Positions 7,814 to 17,030 are shown, counted from the stretch's first letter. The stretch is DNA of 64,000 nt from AC-49 sp963817035 (GCA_963817035.1 CAWFMM010000004.1:1860001-1924000), one strand, 5' to 3'. Notes: generated by a model from the sequence alone, not told the origin. Made by a program: numbers and translations.

Positions 7814-10144
7814 ATGGCCGACGCTCCTGCCCCGCCGCCGACCAGCGTGGTCCCGGACACCCGAGTTGACCGTGCGTTCCAGGTCCTCGCTCGCGGCGTC
7901 GTGCGCTGGCGCTGGGTCGTCGTCGTGGTCTGGCTCGCCGCCGTCGTGATCATCCCGAGCGTCCTGCCGTCGCTGTCCAGCGCGACGCGATCACAGAACG
8001 CCGACTTCCTGCCCAAGGATTCGCCGAGCATCAAGGCCGCCCAGCTCGCGACGCCCTTCCAGGCCAAGGACGCGTTCTCGACGCTGCTCGTCGCCGCGCG
8101 TGACGGTGCGTCGCTGACCGCGGTCGACAACGCCGCCGTCGCCGCCTTGAGCCAGAAGATCGCCGCCGACGATCAGATCCTCGACGTCCGCGATCGGGGC
8201 ACCTCGGCCGACGGCCAGGCTCAGCGGCTGCTGATCGAGTTCAAGCCGACTGTCGGCTTCAACTCGGCCCAGGACGTGTTCGATCGCATGCGCGCGACGA
8301 TCACCGACACCGCGCTGCCGGCCGGCCTGCATGTCCATCTCGCCGGCGACTTCGCGTCCGCGGTCGACGAGAACAAGCAGAACCAGGAGAACAACAAGTA
8401 CACCGAACTGGTCTCGATCATCTTCATCATCGTCCTGCTGCTGATTGTCTTCCGTGCCGCGCTCGCGCCGCTGCTGATGCTCATTCCGGCCGCGATGTCG
8501 CTCGTCATCGCCGGTCCACTGATCGGCGAAGCGGCCAAGGGCGGTGTCCAGGTCGCCGAGCTGACCCAGATCCTGCTGACCGTCATCGTCCTCGGCGCAG
8601 GCGTCGACTACGGCCTGTTCCTGATCTACCGCGTGCGAGAGGAGATCGCCTCCGGCAATGAGCCGCGCGAGGCAGTGACGATCGCGCTGTCGCGGGTCGG
8701 CGAGACGATCACCTTCTCCGCCGCGTGCGTGATCTTCGCGCTTCTGAGCCTGATATTCGCCCAGTTCGGCCTCTATCGCGGCCTCGGCCCGGGCCTGGCG
8801 ATCGGCGTCGCCTGCGTCCTGCTCTCGGGGCTCACGCTGACCCCGGCGCTGCTGGCGATCTTCGGGCGCAAGACGTTCTGGCCGACGCGGCCGACGCACA
8901 ACCAGGAGCAGGACGGCATCTGGGCGCGGGCGGGCGCCGGCGTCGTCGCGCATCCCAAGCGGACGCTGATCACCGGGCTGATCGTCTTCGGCGCGCTGGC
9001 GCTGGCGATCATCGGCTACAGCCCCGCCGGCTTCGGCACCAATACCGCGCCCGACGGCAGCGACTCGGCCAAGGGCCAGAAGCTGCTCGACGCGCATTTC
9101 CCGGTCGCCGTGCGCAACCCGACCAACGTCGTCTTCCGGCTGCCCGAGTCGGCGTGGACGAACCCGGCGCCGGTGGCCACGGCCCAGCAGGGATTGACCG
9201 ACCAGAAGCCGTTCACCTCGGTCCTCGGCGGCCTCTCTCCGAACGGGACGGCGCTGCCGCCCGAGCTCCTCTCGGGCCTGTATGCCAAGGTCGGCCCGCC
9301 GCAGGACCTGGCCGCCGACGCCAAGCCCCCGGCCGGCGTGCCGGCCGCGGCGTTTGCCGCCTACCGCGCGGCGAGCCAGTTCATCAGCCGCGACGGCAAG
9401 ACGATCCAGTTCTATGCGGCGCTGGCGGCCGGCGATCCGGGCGCCACGAAGGCTCAGGACGCGACGCCGGACATCCGTCGCGCGGTGGATACCGTCGCCC
9501 GGCAGATCGGCGCGACCGATAGCGGCGTCGCCGGCGCCGCGACATTCAGCTACGACGTCAGTCAGATCTCGACCCAGGACCTTCAGCGCATCGTGCCGAT
9601 CGTCGCTCTGATCATCGTCCTGCTGCTCGCCGTGCTGCTGCGCAGCCTCGTCGCGCCGCTGTACCTGATCGCCAGCGTCGTGCTGTCGTACTTCGCCTCG
9701 CTGGGCTTCGCGATCATCGTCTTCGTCTGGCTTGGCGGCGAGGCGGGGCTGAACTTCGTCCTGCCGTTCTTCATGTTCGTGTTCCTGATGGCGCTCGGCT
9801 CGGACTACAACATCCTCGTGATGACGCGGATACGCGAGGAGGCGCAGCGGCAGCCGCTGCGCGACGCCGTGCGCCATGCCGTCGCGGCGACGGGTGGCAC
9901 AGTCACGTCGGCCGGCCTCGTGCTGGCCGGGACGTTCGCGGTGCTCACCGTGACGAGCACCGCCCAGGCCCGCGAGATCGGCCTCGGCCTCGCCGCCGGG
10001 ATCCTGCTCGACACTTTCCTCGTGCGCACGCTGCTGATCCCGTCGGTCGTGGTGCTGCTCGGCCGCTGGAACTGGTGGCCCTCGGCGATGAGCCGCGCGC
10101 CCGAGCCCGCGGCAACGCCGGCCGCGGTCGTCGCGGCGGACTGA
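7814..10144 (+). CDS. MMPL-family RND transporter
   Basis: 776 residues from ATG 7814. The arrangement is the classic MMPL one: TM1 near residues 30-52 (WVVVVVWLAAVVIIPSVL), a periplasm-type loop, TM block starting near 198 (LVSIIFIIVLLLIVFRAAL), a second loop, and a second TM block from about 593 (IVPIVALIIVLLLAVLLRS). The two proton-relay helices carry GVDYGLFLIYRVREE near 262 and GSDYNILVMTRIREE near 661, both conserved in the family. MMPL proteins export lipids or drugs using the proton gradient. An upstream in-frame start at 7730 would extend into the divergent promoter region. Substrate unknown; a lipid is suggested by the divergent acyl thioesterase. Confidence 0.9.
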   Translation: MADAPAPPPTSVVPDTRVDRAFQVLARGVVRWRWVVVVVWLAAVVIIPSVLPSLSSATRSQNADFLPKDSPSIKAAQLATPFQAKDAFSTLLVAARDGASLTAVDNAAVAALSQKIAADDQILDVRDRGTSADGQAQRLLIEFKPTVGFNSAQDVFDRMRATITDTALPAGLHVHLAGDFASAVDENKQNQENNKYTELVSIIFIIVLLLIVFRAALAPLLMLIPAAMSLVIAGPLIGEAAKGGVQVAELTQILLTVIVLGAGVDYGLFLIYRVREEIASGNEPREAVTIALSRVGETITFSAACVIFALLSLIFAQFGLYRGLGPGLAIGVACVLLSGLTLTPALLAIFGRKTFWPTRPTHNQEQDGIWARAGAGVVAHPKRTLITGLIVFGALALAIIGYSPAGFGTNTAPDGSDSAKGQKLLDAHFPVAVRNPTNVVFRLPESAWTNPAPVATAQQGLTDQKPFTSVLGGLSPNGTALPPELLSGLYAKVGPPQDLAADAKPPAGVPAAAFAAYRAASQFISRDGKTIQFYAALAAGDPGATKAQDATPDIRRAVDTVARQIGATDSGVAGAATFSYDVSQISTQDLQRIVPIVALIIVLLLAVLLRSLVAPLYLIASVVLSYFASLGFAIIVFVWLGGEAGLNFVLPFFMFVFLMALGSDYNILVMTRIREEAQRQPLRDAVRHAVAATGGTVTSAGLVLAGTFAVLTVTSTAQAREIGLGLAAGILLDTFLVRTLLIPSVVVLLGRWNWWPSAMSRAPEPAATPAAVVAAD

Positions 10145-10147
10145 GCC

Positions 10148-10408
10148 TCAGGCGCGCTTCTTGCGCCCGGTCACGCGCGGCACCATCTGGCGACCCGCCC
10201 CGATCAGGTCGAGCTTGCCCGCGACGCTGCGCAGGAACTCGCGCTCGGCCCGCGTCGGAACCCGGCGTTGCTTGGTCACCCCGGCAACCAGCGCACTGAG
10301 GCGCTTGCGCTCGCGCGGGTCCAGGCGGCCCCAGCGGTCGCGCCCGAGCATCAGCAGCTCGAACACGATCACCCAGCTCACCGAACGCAGGCGCGTCAAC
10401 GAAGGCAT
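10148..10408 (-). CDS. Hypothetical small basic protein
   Basis: 86 residues, rich in Arg and Lys, with a helix-forming pattern (LDPRERKRLSALVAG, VPTRAEREFLRSVAGKLDLI) and a basic C-terminus ending TGRKKRA. No known catalytic motif. It converges on the MMPL transporter with only 3 nt between the stops. The even codon use and sensible helices argue for a real gene. A similar segment occurs in actinobacterial hypothetical proteins as I recall, but I cannot name a family. The 124 nt between it and zur hold no other gene I recognise. Confidence 0.6.
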   Translation of the reverse strand: MPSLTRLRSVSWVIVFELLMLGRDRWGRLDPRERKRLSALVAGVTKQRRVPTRAEREFLRSVAGKLDLIGAGRQMVPRVTGRKKRA

Positions 10409-10532
10409 GCCGGCAACCTACCGCGCGACGGCGGTTCAGTCAGCCCGCGAACTTCTCGCGCCCGATGCCGGCGGATGAGCTGCTGCCGACGATCGCGCCG
10501 GCGCACACTGAACACGCGGGACACCGGTGCGG

Positions 10533-10931
10533 TCACCCGGCCTGGCAGGCCGGGCACGTGCCGAAGACCTCGACGCGGTGCGTGGGCGCGGCGAACCCGA
10601 CCTGCTTGGCTGCGCGCGCCGCCCAGTCGTCGATGTCCGGGCACGCGATCTCGACGCTCGTCCCGCACTGGCGGCAGACCACGTGGTGGTGATGGTGATC
10701 GCTGTTACAGAAGCGATAGGCGGTCTGACCGTCGTCGAGATGCAGGGCGTCGATGACGTGATCGTCGACGAGCATCTGCAGGTGGCGATAGACCGTGGTC
10801 AGGCCGACCGAGTCACCGGCGTTGCGCATCTGCGCATGGATCTCCTGGGCGCTGCGAAAGCCGTCGCTCGTCTGCACAGCGCGCAGGATCGCCTCGCCCT
10901 GACGAGTGCGCCTGCGGGTCGGCGTTGTCAT
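10533..10931 (-). CDS. zur: Fur-family zinc uptake regulator (Zur-like)
   Basis: 132 residues with the Fur fold: an N-terminal winged helix (RTRQGEAILRAVQ, LTTVYRHLQMLVDDHVI), then a dimerisation domain with the sensor-site region DHHHHHVVCRQCG and a second CPAC near the C-terminus. The two CxxC pairs bind structural zinc. It is the last gene of the znuA-znuC-znuB run; its ATG overlaps the znuB stop by 4 nt. Zur proteins bind DNA when zinc is plentiful and shut off uptake, so an autoregulated operon is likely. Assignment to Zur rather than Fur rests on this context. Confidence 0.85.
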   Translation of the reverse strand: MTTPTRRRTRQGEAILRAVQTSDGFRSAQEIHAQMRNAGDSVGLTTVYRHLQMLVDDHVIDALHLDDGQTAYRFCNSDHHHHHVVCRQCGTSVEIACPDIDDWAARAAKQVGFAAPTHRVEVFGTCPACQAG

Positions 10932-11764
10932 GGCGTCCTCGCGTGGCGCGCGCGCAGCACCGGCCCCACGAGTCGAGCCAGGACGTAGATCCCAAAGCTG
11001 ATCGAGGTGATGAACACGCTGGGCTTGACGGTACTACTGGCCAGGCTGGCGAGAAGACCGCCCTCGCTTGAGAACAGTGCGAACAGGACCGACAGCAGCG
11101 TCAGACGCAGCGGGCTCGCGGTCAGCCGCTGGGCCGCCGCGGCCGGCGTGATCGCGAGGCTGAGGACGAGCAGCGTGCCGACGATCTGGGCCGCCTCAGT
11201 CACGGTCAGCGCCAATGCGACCAAGAAGACCAGTCCGAGCAGCCCCGTCCGCACGCCGCGCGCGGCCGCGACTTCGGGATCGACCGAGGCGAACAACAGC
11301 GGGCGGTAGATGACGACCATCACCGCCGCCACGGCGATGCCAATCGCCCCGAGCAGCAGCAGCTGGTTGGAGCTGACGGCAAAGATGTCCCCGAACAGGA
11401 TGTTCGTCGCTGCCGTCGCGAAGCCGTGGTAGTAGCTGAGCAGCAGCACGCCGATGCCAAGGCCGAACGCGAGCACGACCCCGATCGATGCGTCGCGCTC
11501 ACTCTCGCGCACCCCGAGCGCGCCGATGATCGCCGCGACGACGAGCGACCCGACCAGCGCGCCGGCGACCGCGTTGCCCGCGATCAGCAGCCCGGCGGCC
11601 GCGCCGGTGAACGCGAGCTCACTCGTGCCGTGGACCGCGAACGCCATCCGGCGCATGACCACAAACGGCCCGATCAGCCCACAGGTGACCGCCACAAGCG
11701 CTCCGGCGAGCAGCGCGTGCTGGGCGAACGGCTGCTGGAGGTAGAAGCTCAGGTTGAAGTCCAT
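10928..11764 (-). CDS. znuB: Zinc/manganese ABC transporter permease
   Basis: 278 residues with about eight hydrophobic helices, typical of the ABC-3 family (ZnuB/TroC/AdcB). Recognisable segments: MRRMAFAVHGTSELAFTGAA, where family members carry the MxRxxAFxxHxxSHxxLxG motif; an acidic residue pair; and the C-terminal helix SVFITSISFGIYVLARLVG. The start ATG overlaps the stop of the ATPase gene by one base (TGATG), so translation is coupled. Metal preference is inferred from the Zur-type regulator at the end of the operon. Confidence 0.9.
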   Translation of the reverse strand: MDFNLSFYLQQPFAQHALLAGALVAVTCGLIGPFVVMRRMAFAVHGTSELAFTGAAAGLLIAGNAVAGALVGSLVVAAIIGALGVRESERDASIGVVLAFGLGIGVLLLSYYHGFATAATNILFGDIFAVSSNQLLLLGAIGIAVAAVMVVIYRPLLFASVDPEVAAARGVRTGLLGLVFLVALALTVTEAAQIVGTLLVLSLAITPAAAAQRLTASPLRLTLLSVLFALFSSEGGLLASLASSTVKPSVFITSISFGIYVLARLVGPVLRARHARTP

Positions 11765-12540
11765 CAGTGGTGGTGGCCTTCCTGATCGGAGCCGACGACG
11801 ACGATCCGGTCATGGATGCGCAGGACGTCGATCTCCGTGCCGTAGAGCTCTGAGAGACGTTCGCTCGTAAACACCTCGTCGGGCCGGCCGGCCGCCCAGC
11901 GCCCGGCGGCGAGGTAGAGGACGCGGTCGACGTAGGGTAGGACCGGGTTGATCTCGTGGGTCACGAAGACGACGGTCGTGTCGTGCTCGCGGCGGCGGCG
12001 ATCGAGCAGCTCGGTCACGCCCTGCTGGTGGGCGGGGTCGAGCGATAGCAGCGGCTCGTCGCACAACAGGACGGAAGGCTGCCCGGCGATCGCCTGGGCG
12101 ATCCGCAGGCGCTGCTGCTCGCCGCCCGACAGCAGGCCGATCGGCGCGTCGGCGTAGCCCTGCGCGCCGACCGCGGCGATCGCCTCGCGCACGCGCTCGT
12201 GGGTCGAGTGGTCGGTCAGCGGCAGGCCGCGGCGATGGCCGTCGAGGCCGAGGCGGACGAGGTCGCGACCGCGGATCGGCAGGTCGCGGTCGAACGCGCG
12301 TTGCTGCGGCACGTAGCCGATCGCGTTGTCGCCGCGGGCGGGTGGGCGCCCGCCGATCGTCACCGTCCCGCTCGACAGGCCGATCAGGCCCAGCAGGATC
12401 TTGATCAGCGTCGTCTTGCCCGCGCCGTTGGGGCCGAGGACGGCGACGAACTCGCCCGCCTCGATGGCCAGCGTCAGCTCGTCCCACAGCGTCCGCGAGC
12501 CGTAGCGCATCGAAGCGTCGCGCAGCTCGATCGCGCTCAC
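11764..12540 (-). CDS. znuC: Zinc/manganese ABC transporter ATP-binding protein
   Basis: 258 residues from GTG 12540, chosen because the GTGA overlap with the znuA stop (12537-12539) is a typical coupled start. Walker A GPNGAGKT at 36-43, Q-loop VPQQRA, signature LSGGEQQRL, Walker B VLLCDEPLLSLDP and the H-loop VFVTHEI are all intact. The C-terminus ends EGHHH, a short His tail that is common on zinc transporter parts and may buffer metal. The ATPase powers uptake by the permease ZnuB. Confidence 0.92.
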   Translation of the reverse strand: MSAIELRDASMRYGSRTLWDELTLAIEAGEFVAVLGPNGAGKTTLIKILLGLIGLSSGTVTIGGRPPARGDNAIGYVPQQRAFDRDLPIRGRDLVRLGLDGHRRGLPLTDHSTHERVREAIAAVGAQGYADAPIGLLSGGEQQRLRIAQAIAGQPSVLLCDEPLLSLDPAHQQGVTELLDRRRREHDTTVVFVTHEINPVLPYVDRVLYLAAGRWAAGRPDEVFTSERLSELYGTEIDVLRIHDRIVVVGSDQEGHHH

Positions 12541-13451
12541 GGGTTGCGCTCCAGCGCGGCGAGCAGCGCGCGGGTCTGCCGCAGCTGCCACGCCTGGTAG
12601 GCCTGGCCCGGCGGCAGCGTCTCGGTCACCGCGACCACCGGAATCCCGGCCTGGCGCGCGAGCGCGACAACGTGCTTGGTCGCCGCGCTCGTCGCCTGGG
12701 TGTTGTTGAGCAGCACCCGGGCCTCGTGATCGGTGATCACCGAGTCCATCGCGGCGCTGTCGGCGGGGCTCGGCTCGTTGCCTTCCTCGACCGCGCGCGC
12801 GAAGCCGGCCGGCGTCTTGACCGTCAGGCCGGCGTCGGCGACCAGATCGCCCGGCACGCGCTCGGTGTAGGCGACCGGCGCGCCGGGGGCGTTCGCGCGG
12901 ATCGCTGCGATCGTCTTGACGAGCGGCGCGAACGACGCGTCGAAGCGCCGTGCGTTGGTTCGAAATTTCGCCGCGTCATCTGGGTCCTCGCGCGCCAGCG
13001 CCGCCGCGATTGCGGCCGCGACCTCGGGCACCCGCGCAACGTCGTACCAGACGTGCGGATTGGGATCGGACCCGATCAGCCCGAGCAGCTTGCTCACGGT
13101 CAGGACCGTGCGCCCCTTCCCCGAGGACGTGCCGAGCAGCTTGCCCATGAAGTCGTCGTAGCCGGCGCCGTTGACGATCACGAGGTTGGCCGTGGCGACC
13201 TCGGCCGCGTCGTGGGGATCGGATTCGTAGAGATGCGGGTCGGCCTGCGGATCACTGAGGATCGAGGTCACCCGCGCGTGCGCGCCGCCGACCTGGCGGG
13301 CGATGTCGCCCCAGACGTTCTCGCCGGCGACGACGTGCACGACCCGCGCGCCGGAGCGCGGATCGGGTGGGCGCGCGGCACCGCACGCGCTCAGCGCGAG
13401 GGCGACACCGAGCGCGAGCAGCGAGAGCACAACGGCTCGGCAGGTGGCCAT
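12537..13451 (-). CDS. znuA: Zinc ABC transporter substrate-binding lipoprotein
   Basis: 304 residues from ATG 13451; an alternative ATG at 13463 adds four residues but sits against the Zur box. A lipoprotein signal ends LALSACG. The mature part has the cluster A-I binding fold: VVAGENVWGDIARQVGG, DPQADPHLYESDPHDA (first metal His), NPHVWYDVARV (second His), then a long helix and the second lobe with YTERVPGDL. The final segment, GIPVVAVTETLPPGQAYQAW, follows family order. It captures zinc outside the membrane for ZnuBC. It is the first gene of the operon. Confidence 0.9.
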   Translation of the reverse strand: MATCRAVVLSLLALGVALALSACGAARPPDPRSGARVVHVVAGENVWGDIARQVGGAHARVTSILSDPQADPHLYESDPHDAAEVATANLVIVNGAGYDDFMGKLLGTSSGKGRTVLTVSKLLGLIGSDPNPHVWYDVARVPEVAAAIAAALAREDPDDAAKFRTNARRFDASFAPLVKTIAAIRANAPGAPVAYTERVPGDLVADAGLTVKTPAGFARAVEEGNEPSPADSAAMDSVITDHEARVLLNNTQATSAATKHVVALARQAGIPVVAVTETLPPGQAYQAWQLRQTRALLAALERNP

Positions 13452-13464
13452 CCCGCCATCCAAT

Positions 13465-13480
13465 CCGAAACCGTTTTCAT
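13465..13480. promoter_or_regulatory. Candidate Zur box in front of znuA
   Basis: On the minus strand ATGAAAACGGTTTCGG is a partly symmetrical AT-rich element (GAAA-ACGG-TTTC) in otherwise GC-rich DNA, 14 nt before the chosen znuA start. It resembles actinobacterial Zur boxes (TGAAAATNATTTTCA) in the GAAAA half. The operon encodes a Zur-like regulator, so binding there is expected. Resemblance is partial. Confidence 0.5.
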
Positions 13481-13493
13481 TGTCAAGCGGACC

Positions 13494-14474
13494 TCAGGGA
13501 ATGTCGACCAACACGCGAGCCGGCGCTCCGAAGCGCTGGAACACGTCGTCGACGGCCACGGTGAAGCACCAGTGGCCGCGGGGCAACGGCGGTAGCGTCA
13601 CGCTGGCCGGCGTCGCTGCGGTGGCATCGCCGAACGAGAGGACGCCGCTACGGGTCGGCGCCGGGCACGGGCCCTCCGCGCCGCCGATGAAGTAGTCCTC
13701 GACCGTCGGGCGGCCCCTGAGCTGCGAGAACAGGAAGTGGGTGTCGAAGGTCAGGCCGCCGGGGTTCGTCCAGTCGAGCTTGACCAGCCCGCGAGTCGGA
13801 TCGAGGATCGTCGCGGTCAGCGCGCTCGGGGCGGCCGGCGCCGGTGACATATCGCAGAACTGCGGGCCGAGCGAGCCGACGTGGCCGCCGTAGAGGCCGA
13901 TCGCCCCGCGGATGTCGTCGACCTCGAGGATCCGGCAGTGCTCCTGCCACTCGTGCGGCGCCGGGCACAGCACATCGACCGTCGGGTTCATCGTCGCGCA
14001 ACCCCGGGTCTCGTGTCCGAGCCCGAGGACGTGGCCGAGCTCGTGGGCGGCGACCTGGGCCAGGACCGCATCAGTCGCCTTACTCTGCGAGGGCGACACG
14101 AGCCACACGTGGTTTCCGAACACGACGCCACCGCCGGGGGCGTGGTCGCGAACGTTCGGCGGGTCATAGCCGACCGTGGCGTAGCCCAGCGCGTCGCCGC
14201 CGCCGAGCGACGCCTTGCTCGTGTTCTCGATGATCACCGCGGCCCGCGCGCGCGAGGTCGCGACGAACCGGATCGCCGCGCCGCTGCGGTTCCACGCGTA
14301 AACCGCGTTGGAGACCGCCTTGGCGTTCGCCGTCGCGCCGTTGAAATACGTGATCGTGTGCGTCCGCCACGGTGCCCCCTTGAAGCGGTAGGCGGCGGCG
14401 GGGCTCGCCGCGATCAGCGCAACGCCCAGCGAGAGGACGACGCAGGCCGGCCAGATACGGGGAACGATCTTCAC
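13494..14474 (-). CDS. Secreted matrixin-like zinc metalloprotease
   Basis: 326 residues from GTG 14474 behind GGGGA. Residues 1-28 are a Sec signal peptide ending PAAAY. The catalytic region has the full metzincin zinc motif HELGHVLGLGH (His144, Glu145, His148, His154) and a Met-turn candidate TMNP at 161-164, as in matrixins. Before it lies the YFNGATANAKAV strand and a helix with WNRSGAAIRF, the usual start of a peptidase M10 domain. Residues about 215-326 look like a beta-sandwich (fibronectin-III-like) domain. Secreted bacterial matrixin-like proteases cleave extracellular proteins. It stands alone, 34 nt from the znuA regulatory region. Confidence 0.85.
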   Translation of the reverse strand: MKIVPRIWPACVVLSLGVALIAASPAAAYRFKGAPWRTHTITYFNGATANAKAVSNAVYAWNRSGAAIRFVATSRARAAVIIENTSKASLGGGDALGYATVGYDPPNVRDHAPGGGVVFGNHVWLVSPSQSKATDAVLAQVAAHELGHVLGLGHETRGCATMNPTVDVLCPAPHEWQEHCRILEVDDIRGAIGLYGGHVGSLGPQFCDMSPAPAAPSALTATILDPTRGLVKLDWTNPGGLTFDTHFLFSQLRGRPTVEDYFIGGAEGPCPAPTRSGVLSFGDATAATPASVTLPPLPRGHWCFTVAVDDVFQRFGAPARVLVDIP

Positions 14475-14636
14475 TCCCCGTGTACATCGACGGACCCGCC
14501 GCCATCTTGATCGGCGACCCCCGGGGCGTCGCCAGCCGCGCGAAGCGATCGCCCATCCCGCGGGCGCACAGAAAACCCGTCCGCTTGCTCTCGCCGGGCC
14601 GGTGGCCTAGGTTGGTCCGGTGAGCGCGGTGACTCC

Positions 14637-16298
14637 GTGAGCTGGCGCGACTTCGACGAGCTTGCCCGCCGCGAGACTCGCCGCGCCGAGCAGGTCATCG
14701 GCTCGCCACCGCGCGGAGCCAGGATCGACACCCTCTCCCGTGCGCTGGCCCTCCCGATGTCGCGCCGTCGCGCGATCGGGGTCGTCTCCGGCACGCTGCT
14801 CGCGGCGAGCGTGCTTCGCCCGCGCTGGGCCCGCGCGGCACCACCCCCGTGCCCCGCGGACGGACCACAGAGCTGCCTCTCGACCACGGTCGTGAACGGG
14901 AACGCGGCCCAGGTCTGCGTCCCGGGAGATTGGCGTTGCTGCAGCAACGCTCGGTGCGCCGGCGCGTGCAAGCCCTGGGAGGCGTGCGTGAACGGAGGCT
15001 CACCGACGGCCGGGTGCAGCGACACGCCGCTGCTGTGCGTGGCCGAGAAGGCCGACAACTTCGACGCGCGGCGCTCGCTGTTCTGTTCGGTCGACATCGC
15101 CGACAAGGGCACGTACTGCAGCGACCAAACACCCCGCACGCTGAAGTACGGCTGGTGCTGCTTCCCATCGCAGAAGTGCGGCACCAAGCTCGGGGAGTGC
15201 GGCTGCTCGGGGCAGGTGTGCGGGCAAGGATGCTGCCCGGGCCCGGTGAAGGGCGCCAAGACGCCGGAAGGCGACGCCGACCCGGGCTGGTACTGCGAGG
15301 GCGGGAACATCTGCAAGAGGAAGTGCGCCGGCGGCGCCACGGGCGTCCGCTGCGGCACTGACTGCTGCACCGGCCAGACGCACTGCGCCGGAGACCACTG
15401 CGAGTGCACCGCGCCGGCGGTCGTCTGCGCCACCGGTTGCTGCAACCCGAAGACGACCACCGAAGACCCCTTGATCCGCAACCCGCTGTGGGATTTCTGG
15501 AAGAGCCTGATCGGGGACACCGCGGCAACCCACGGCGGCGGAACCCACGGCCTGCGGGAGTTGAGCCTGGCTCACGGAGCGGCGGCCGCCACCGCCGGGG
15601 CCGTGGCCGCGGTCGCCCAGGTGGCCGTGGTCAACGCGCAGACCGGCGCGGCCCTCGCGGCGTTCACCGACGGTCACCACGACAGCGCGTTCAAGCAGAC
15701 GGTCAAGGCGGCCAAGCCGTCGCTGCCCAAGCTCCAGGCCGGAGTTGGGCTCGACGCGGCCTCGGCGAATGCACTGAGCGCGCTGCTCACAAGCCAGGCG
15801 CACGCGTCGGCACTCCTCGCCGCGGCAGCCACCGCGCTCGCCAGGCAGCGCGGCGCGACCGCCCGGCACGATCGCGCTCACGCGCGTCGGCAACTGCTGG
15901 CGTCGGCGAACTTCACCAGTCAGGCGGTCAAGATCCTCAAAGGCATCCCGAAGCTGCGGGCGAACGCCGCGACCGCGCTGAGCGCCGCGAAGACGCCGGA
16001 GATCTACGCCACCAGCGCGGCCGTGCAGGCCCTCCAGGCCGACGTACGCAAGCACGGCGTACCGACCGACCTGCGCGCGCAGCTGGCGCGGCTCGGCGTC
16101 AAGGGGAGCGCCGATCTGGCCCGCATCAAGAAGGGCTTGCTCGACGACGTGCACACCGTCGACTCGATGGCCGGCGGGGTCCTGATCGCCCCGCTCACCG
16201 ACTCGGCCTCGTCTTCGGCGCTCCAGACGATCACGACCAACCTCGCCACATACGCGACCAAGGCGCGAAGCCACCCGATCGCGCGCGGCCACGGCTGA
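14637..16298 (+). CDS. Cys-rich secreted protein with Tat-like signal, function unknown
   Basis: 553 residues from GTG 14637. Residues 1-40 are a hydrophilic leader ending DTLSRALALP; residues 41-70 are a twin-arginine-type signal (MSRRRAIGVVSGTLLAA). Residues about 72-285 hold some 35 cysteines, many as CC pairs (WRCCSN, WCCFP, GCCPG, DCCTG, GCCNP), in CxxxxC spacings that suggest several disulfide knots. Residues about 286-553 are Ala-rich and helical with no Cys. The Tat route would let the Cys-rich part fold, or load metal, before export. I know similar Tat-plus-CC proteins from Solirubrobacterales-type genomes but no function. An ATG at 14757 could start directly at the signal. Confidence 0.75.
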   Translation: MSWRDFDELARRETRRAEQVIGSPPRGARIDTLSRALALPMSRRRAIGVVSGTLLAASVLRPRWARAAPPPCPADGPQSCLSTTVVNGNAAQVCVPGDWRCCSNARCAGACKPWEACVNGGSPTAGCSDTPLLCVAEKADNFDARRSLFCSVDIADKGTYCSDQTPRTLKYGWCCFPSQKCGTKLGECGCSGQVCGQGCCPGPVKGAKTPEGDADPGWYCEGGNICKRKCAGGATGVRCGTDCCTGQTHCAGDHCECTAPAVVCATGCCNPKTTTEDPLIRNPLWDFWKSLIGDTAATHGGGTHGLRELSLAHGAAAATAGAVAAVAQVAVVNAQTGAALAAFTDGHHDSAFKQTVKAAKPSLPKLQAGVGLDAASANALSALLTSQAHASALLAAAATALARQRGATARHDRAHARRQLLASANFTSQAVKILKGIPKLRANAATALSAAKTPEIYATSAAVQALQADVRKHGVPTDLRAQLARLGVKGSADLARIKKGLLDDVHTVDSMAGGVLIAPLTDSASSSALQTITTNLATYATKARSHPIARGHG

Positions 16299-16427
16299 CC
16301 GCCGCTCAGCGCAACGAGGCGATGGGTCAGCAACGCCATGAGATAGGTCACGCCGCCCGAATCGCGGTTGACGGGCAACGTCGACAGGAAGACAATCGGA
16401 CCACATCCCCATTCACGAGGAGGCGGC

Positions 16428-17030
16428 ATGTCCTGGAACCTCGAAGGGTCATATTTCGAAACGTGCTCGTGCGACGTGGTGTGCCCGTGCACGGCGTCGC
16501 TCGCGCTCGGTGCCACGCACGAACGGTGCATGGTCACGCTGGTCTTCAACGTCAAGGATGGCGATGTCGAAGGGGTCGATGTGGGCGGCCTGACCGTCGC
16601 GGCTGTAGCCGATACACCGAAGGTCATGAGCGACGGCGACTGGCGCCTTGGCGTGTTCATCGACGCGTCGGCCTCCGACGAGCAGGCCGCGAAGTTGGGA
16701 GCGGTGTTCTCGGGGGCGCTGGGCGGCCCGATGGAGGCCCTGGGGCCGCTGGTCGGAGAGAGTCTCGGCGTGGAGCGCGCGCCGATCGACGTGCGGGAGA
16801 GCGGCTTGCGTCACTCGATCCGCATCGGGGACGCGGTGGACTTCGAGATCGAGGATGTCGTGCCGTTCGGGGTGGAGACGGGCGAGCCCGCGAGGCTCAC
16901 CGGCATCTTTCATCCCGCGGGTTCCGAGTTGACGGTCGCGCATGCGACGCGGTCGAAGATCAACGCGTTCGGGATCCAATACGACGGCAACGCGGCCTTC
17001 TCCACATCGCATTTCTCGTGGGCGGCCTGA
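16428..17030 (+). CDS. DUF1326 domain protein
   Basis: 200 residues from ATG 16428 with GAGGAGG 5-6 nt upstream. The N-terminus SWNLEGSYFETCSCDVVCPC (Cys13, 15, 19, 21) is the hallmark of DUF1326, and the rest follows the family, including GFGIQYDGN-like FGIQYDGNAAFSTSHFSW at the end. Family function is not established; the Cys cluster suggests metal or redox chemistry. It overlaps the DUF2182 gene, a pairing seen in many bacteria, so the two products probably work together. Confidence 0.9.
   Translation: MSWNLEGSYFETCSCDVVCPCTASLALGATHERCMVTLVFNVKDGDVEGVDVGGLTVAAVADTPKVMSDGDWRLGVFIDASASDEQAAKLGAVFSGALGGPMEALGPLVGESLGVERAPIDVRESGLRHSIRIGDAVDFEIEDVVPFGVETGEPARLTGIFHPAGSELTVAHATRSKINAFGIQYDGNAAFSTSHFSWAA

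Noticed and set aside
7991..9877. 628-codon minus-strand open frame opposite the MMPL gene
   Set aside because: Composition is Arg/Gln/Asp-rich and motif-free, a usual GC-rich shadow; the plus strand has full MMPL motifs.
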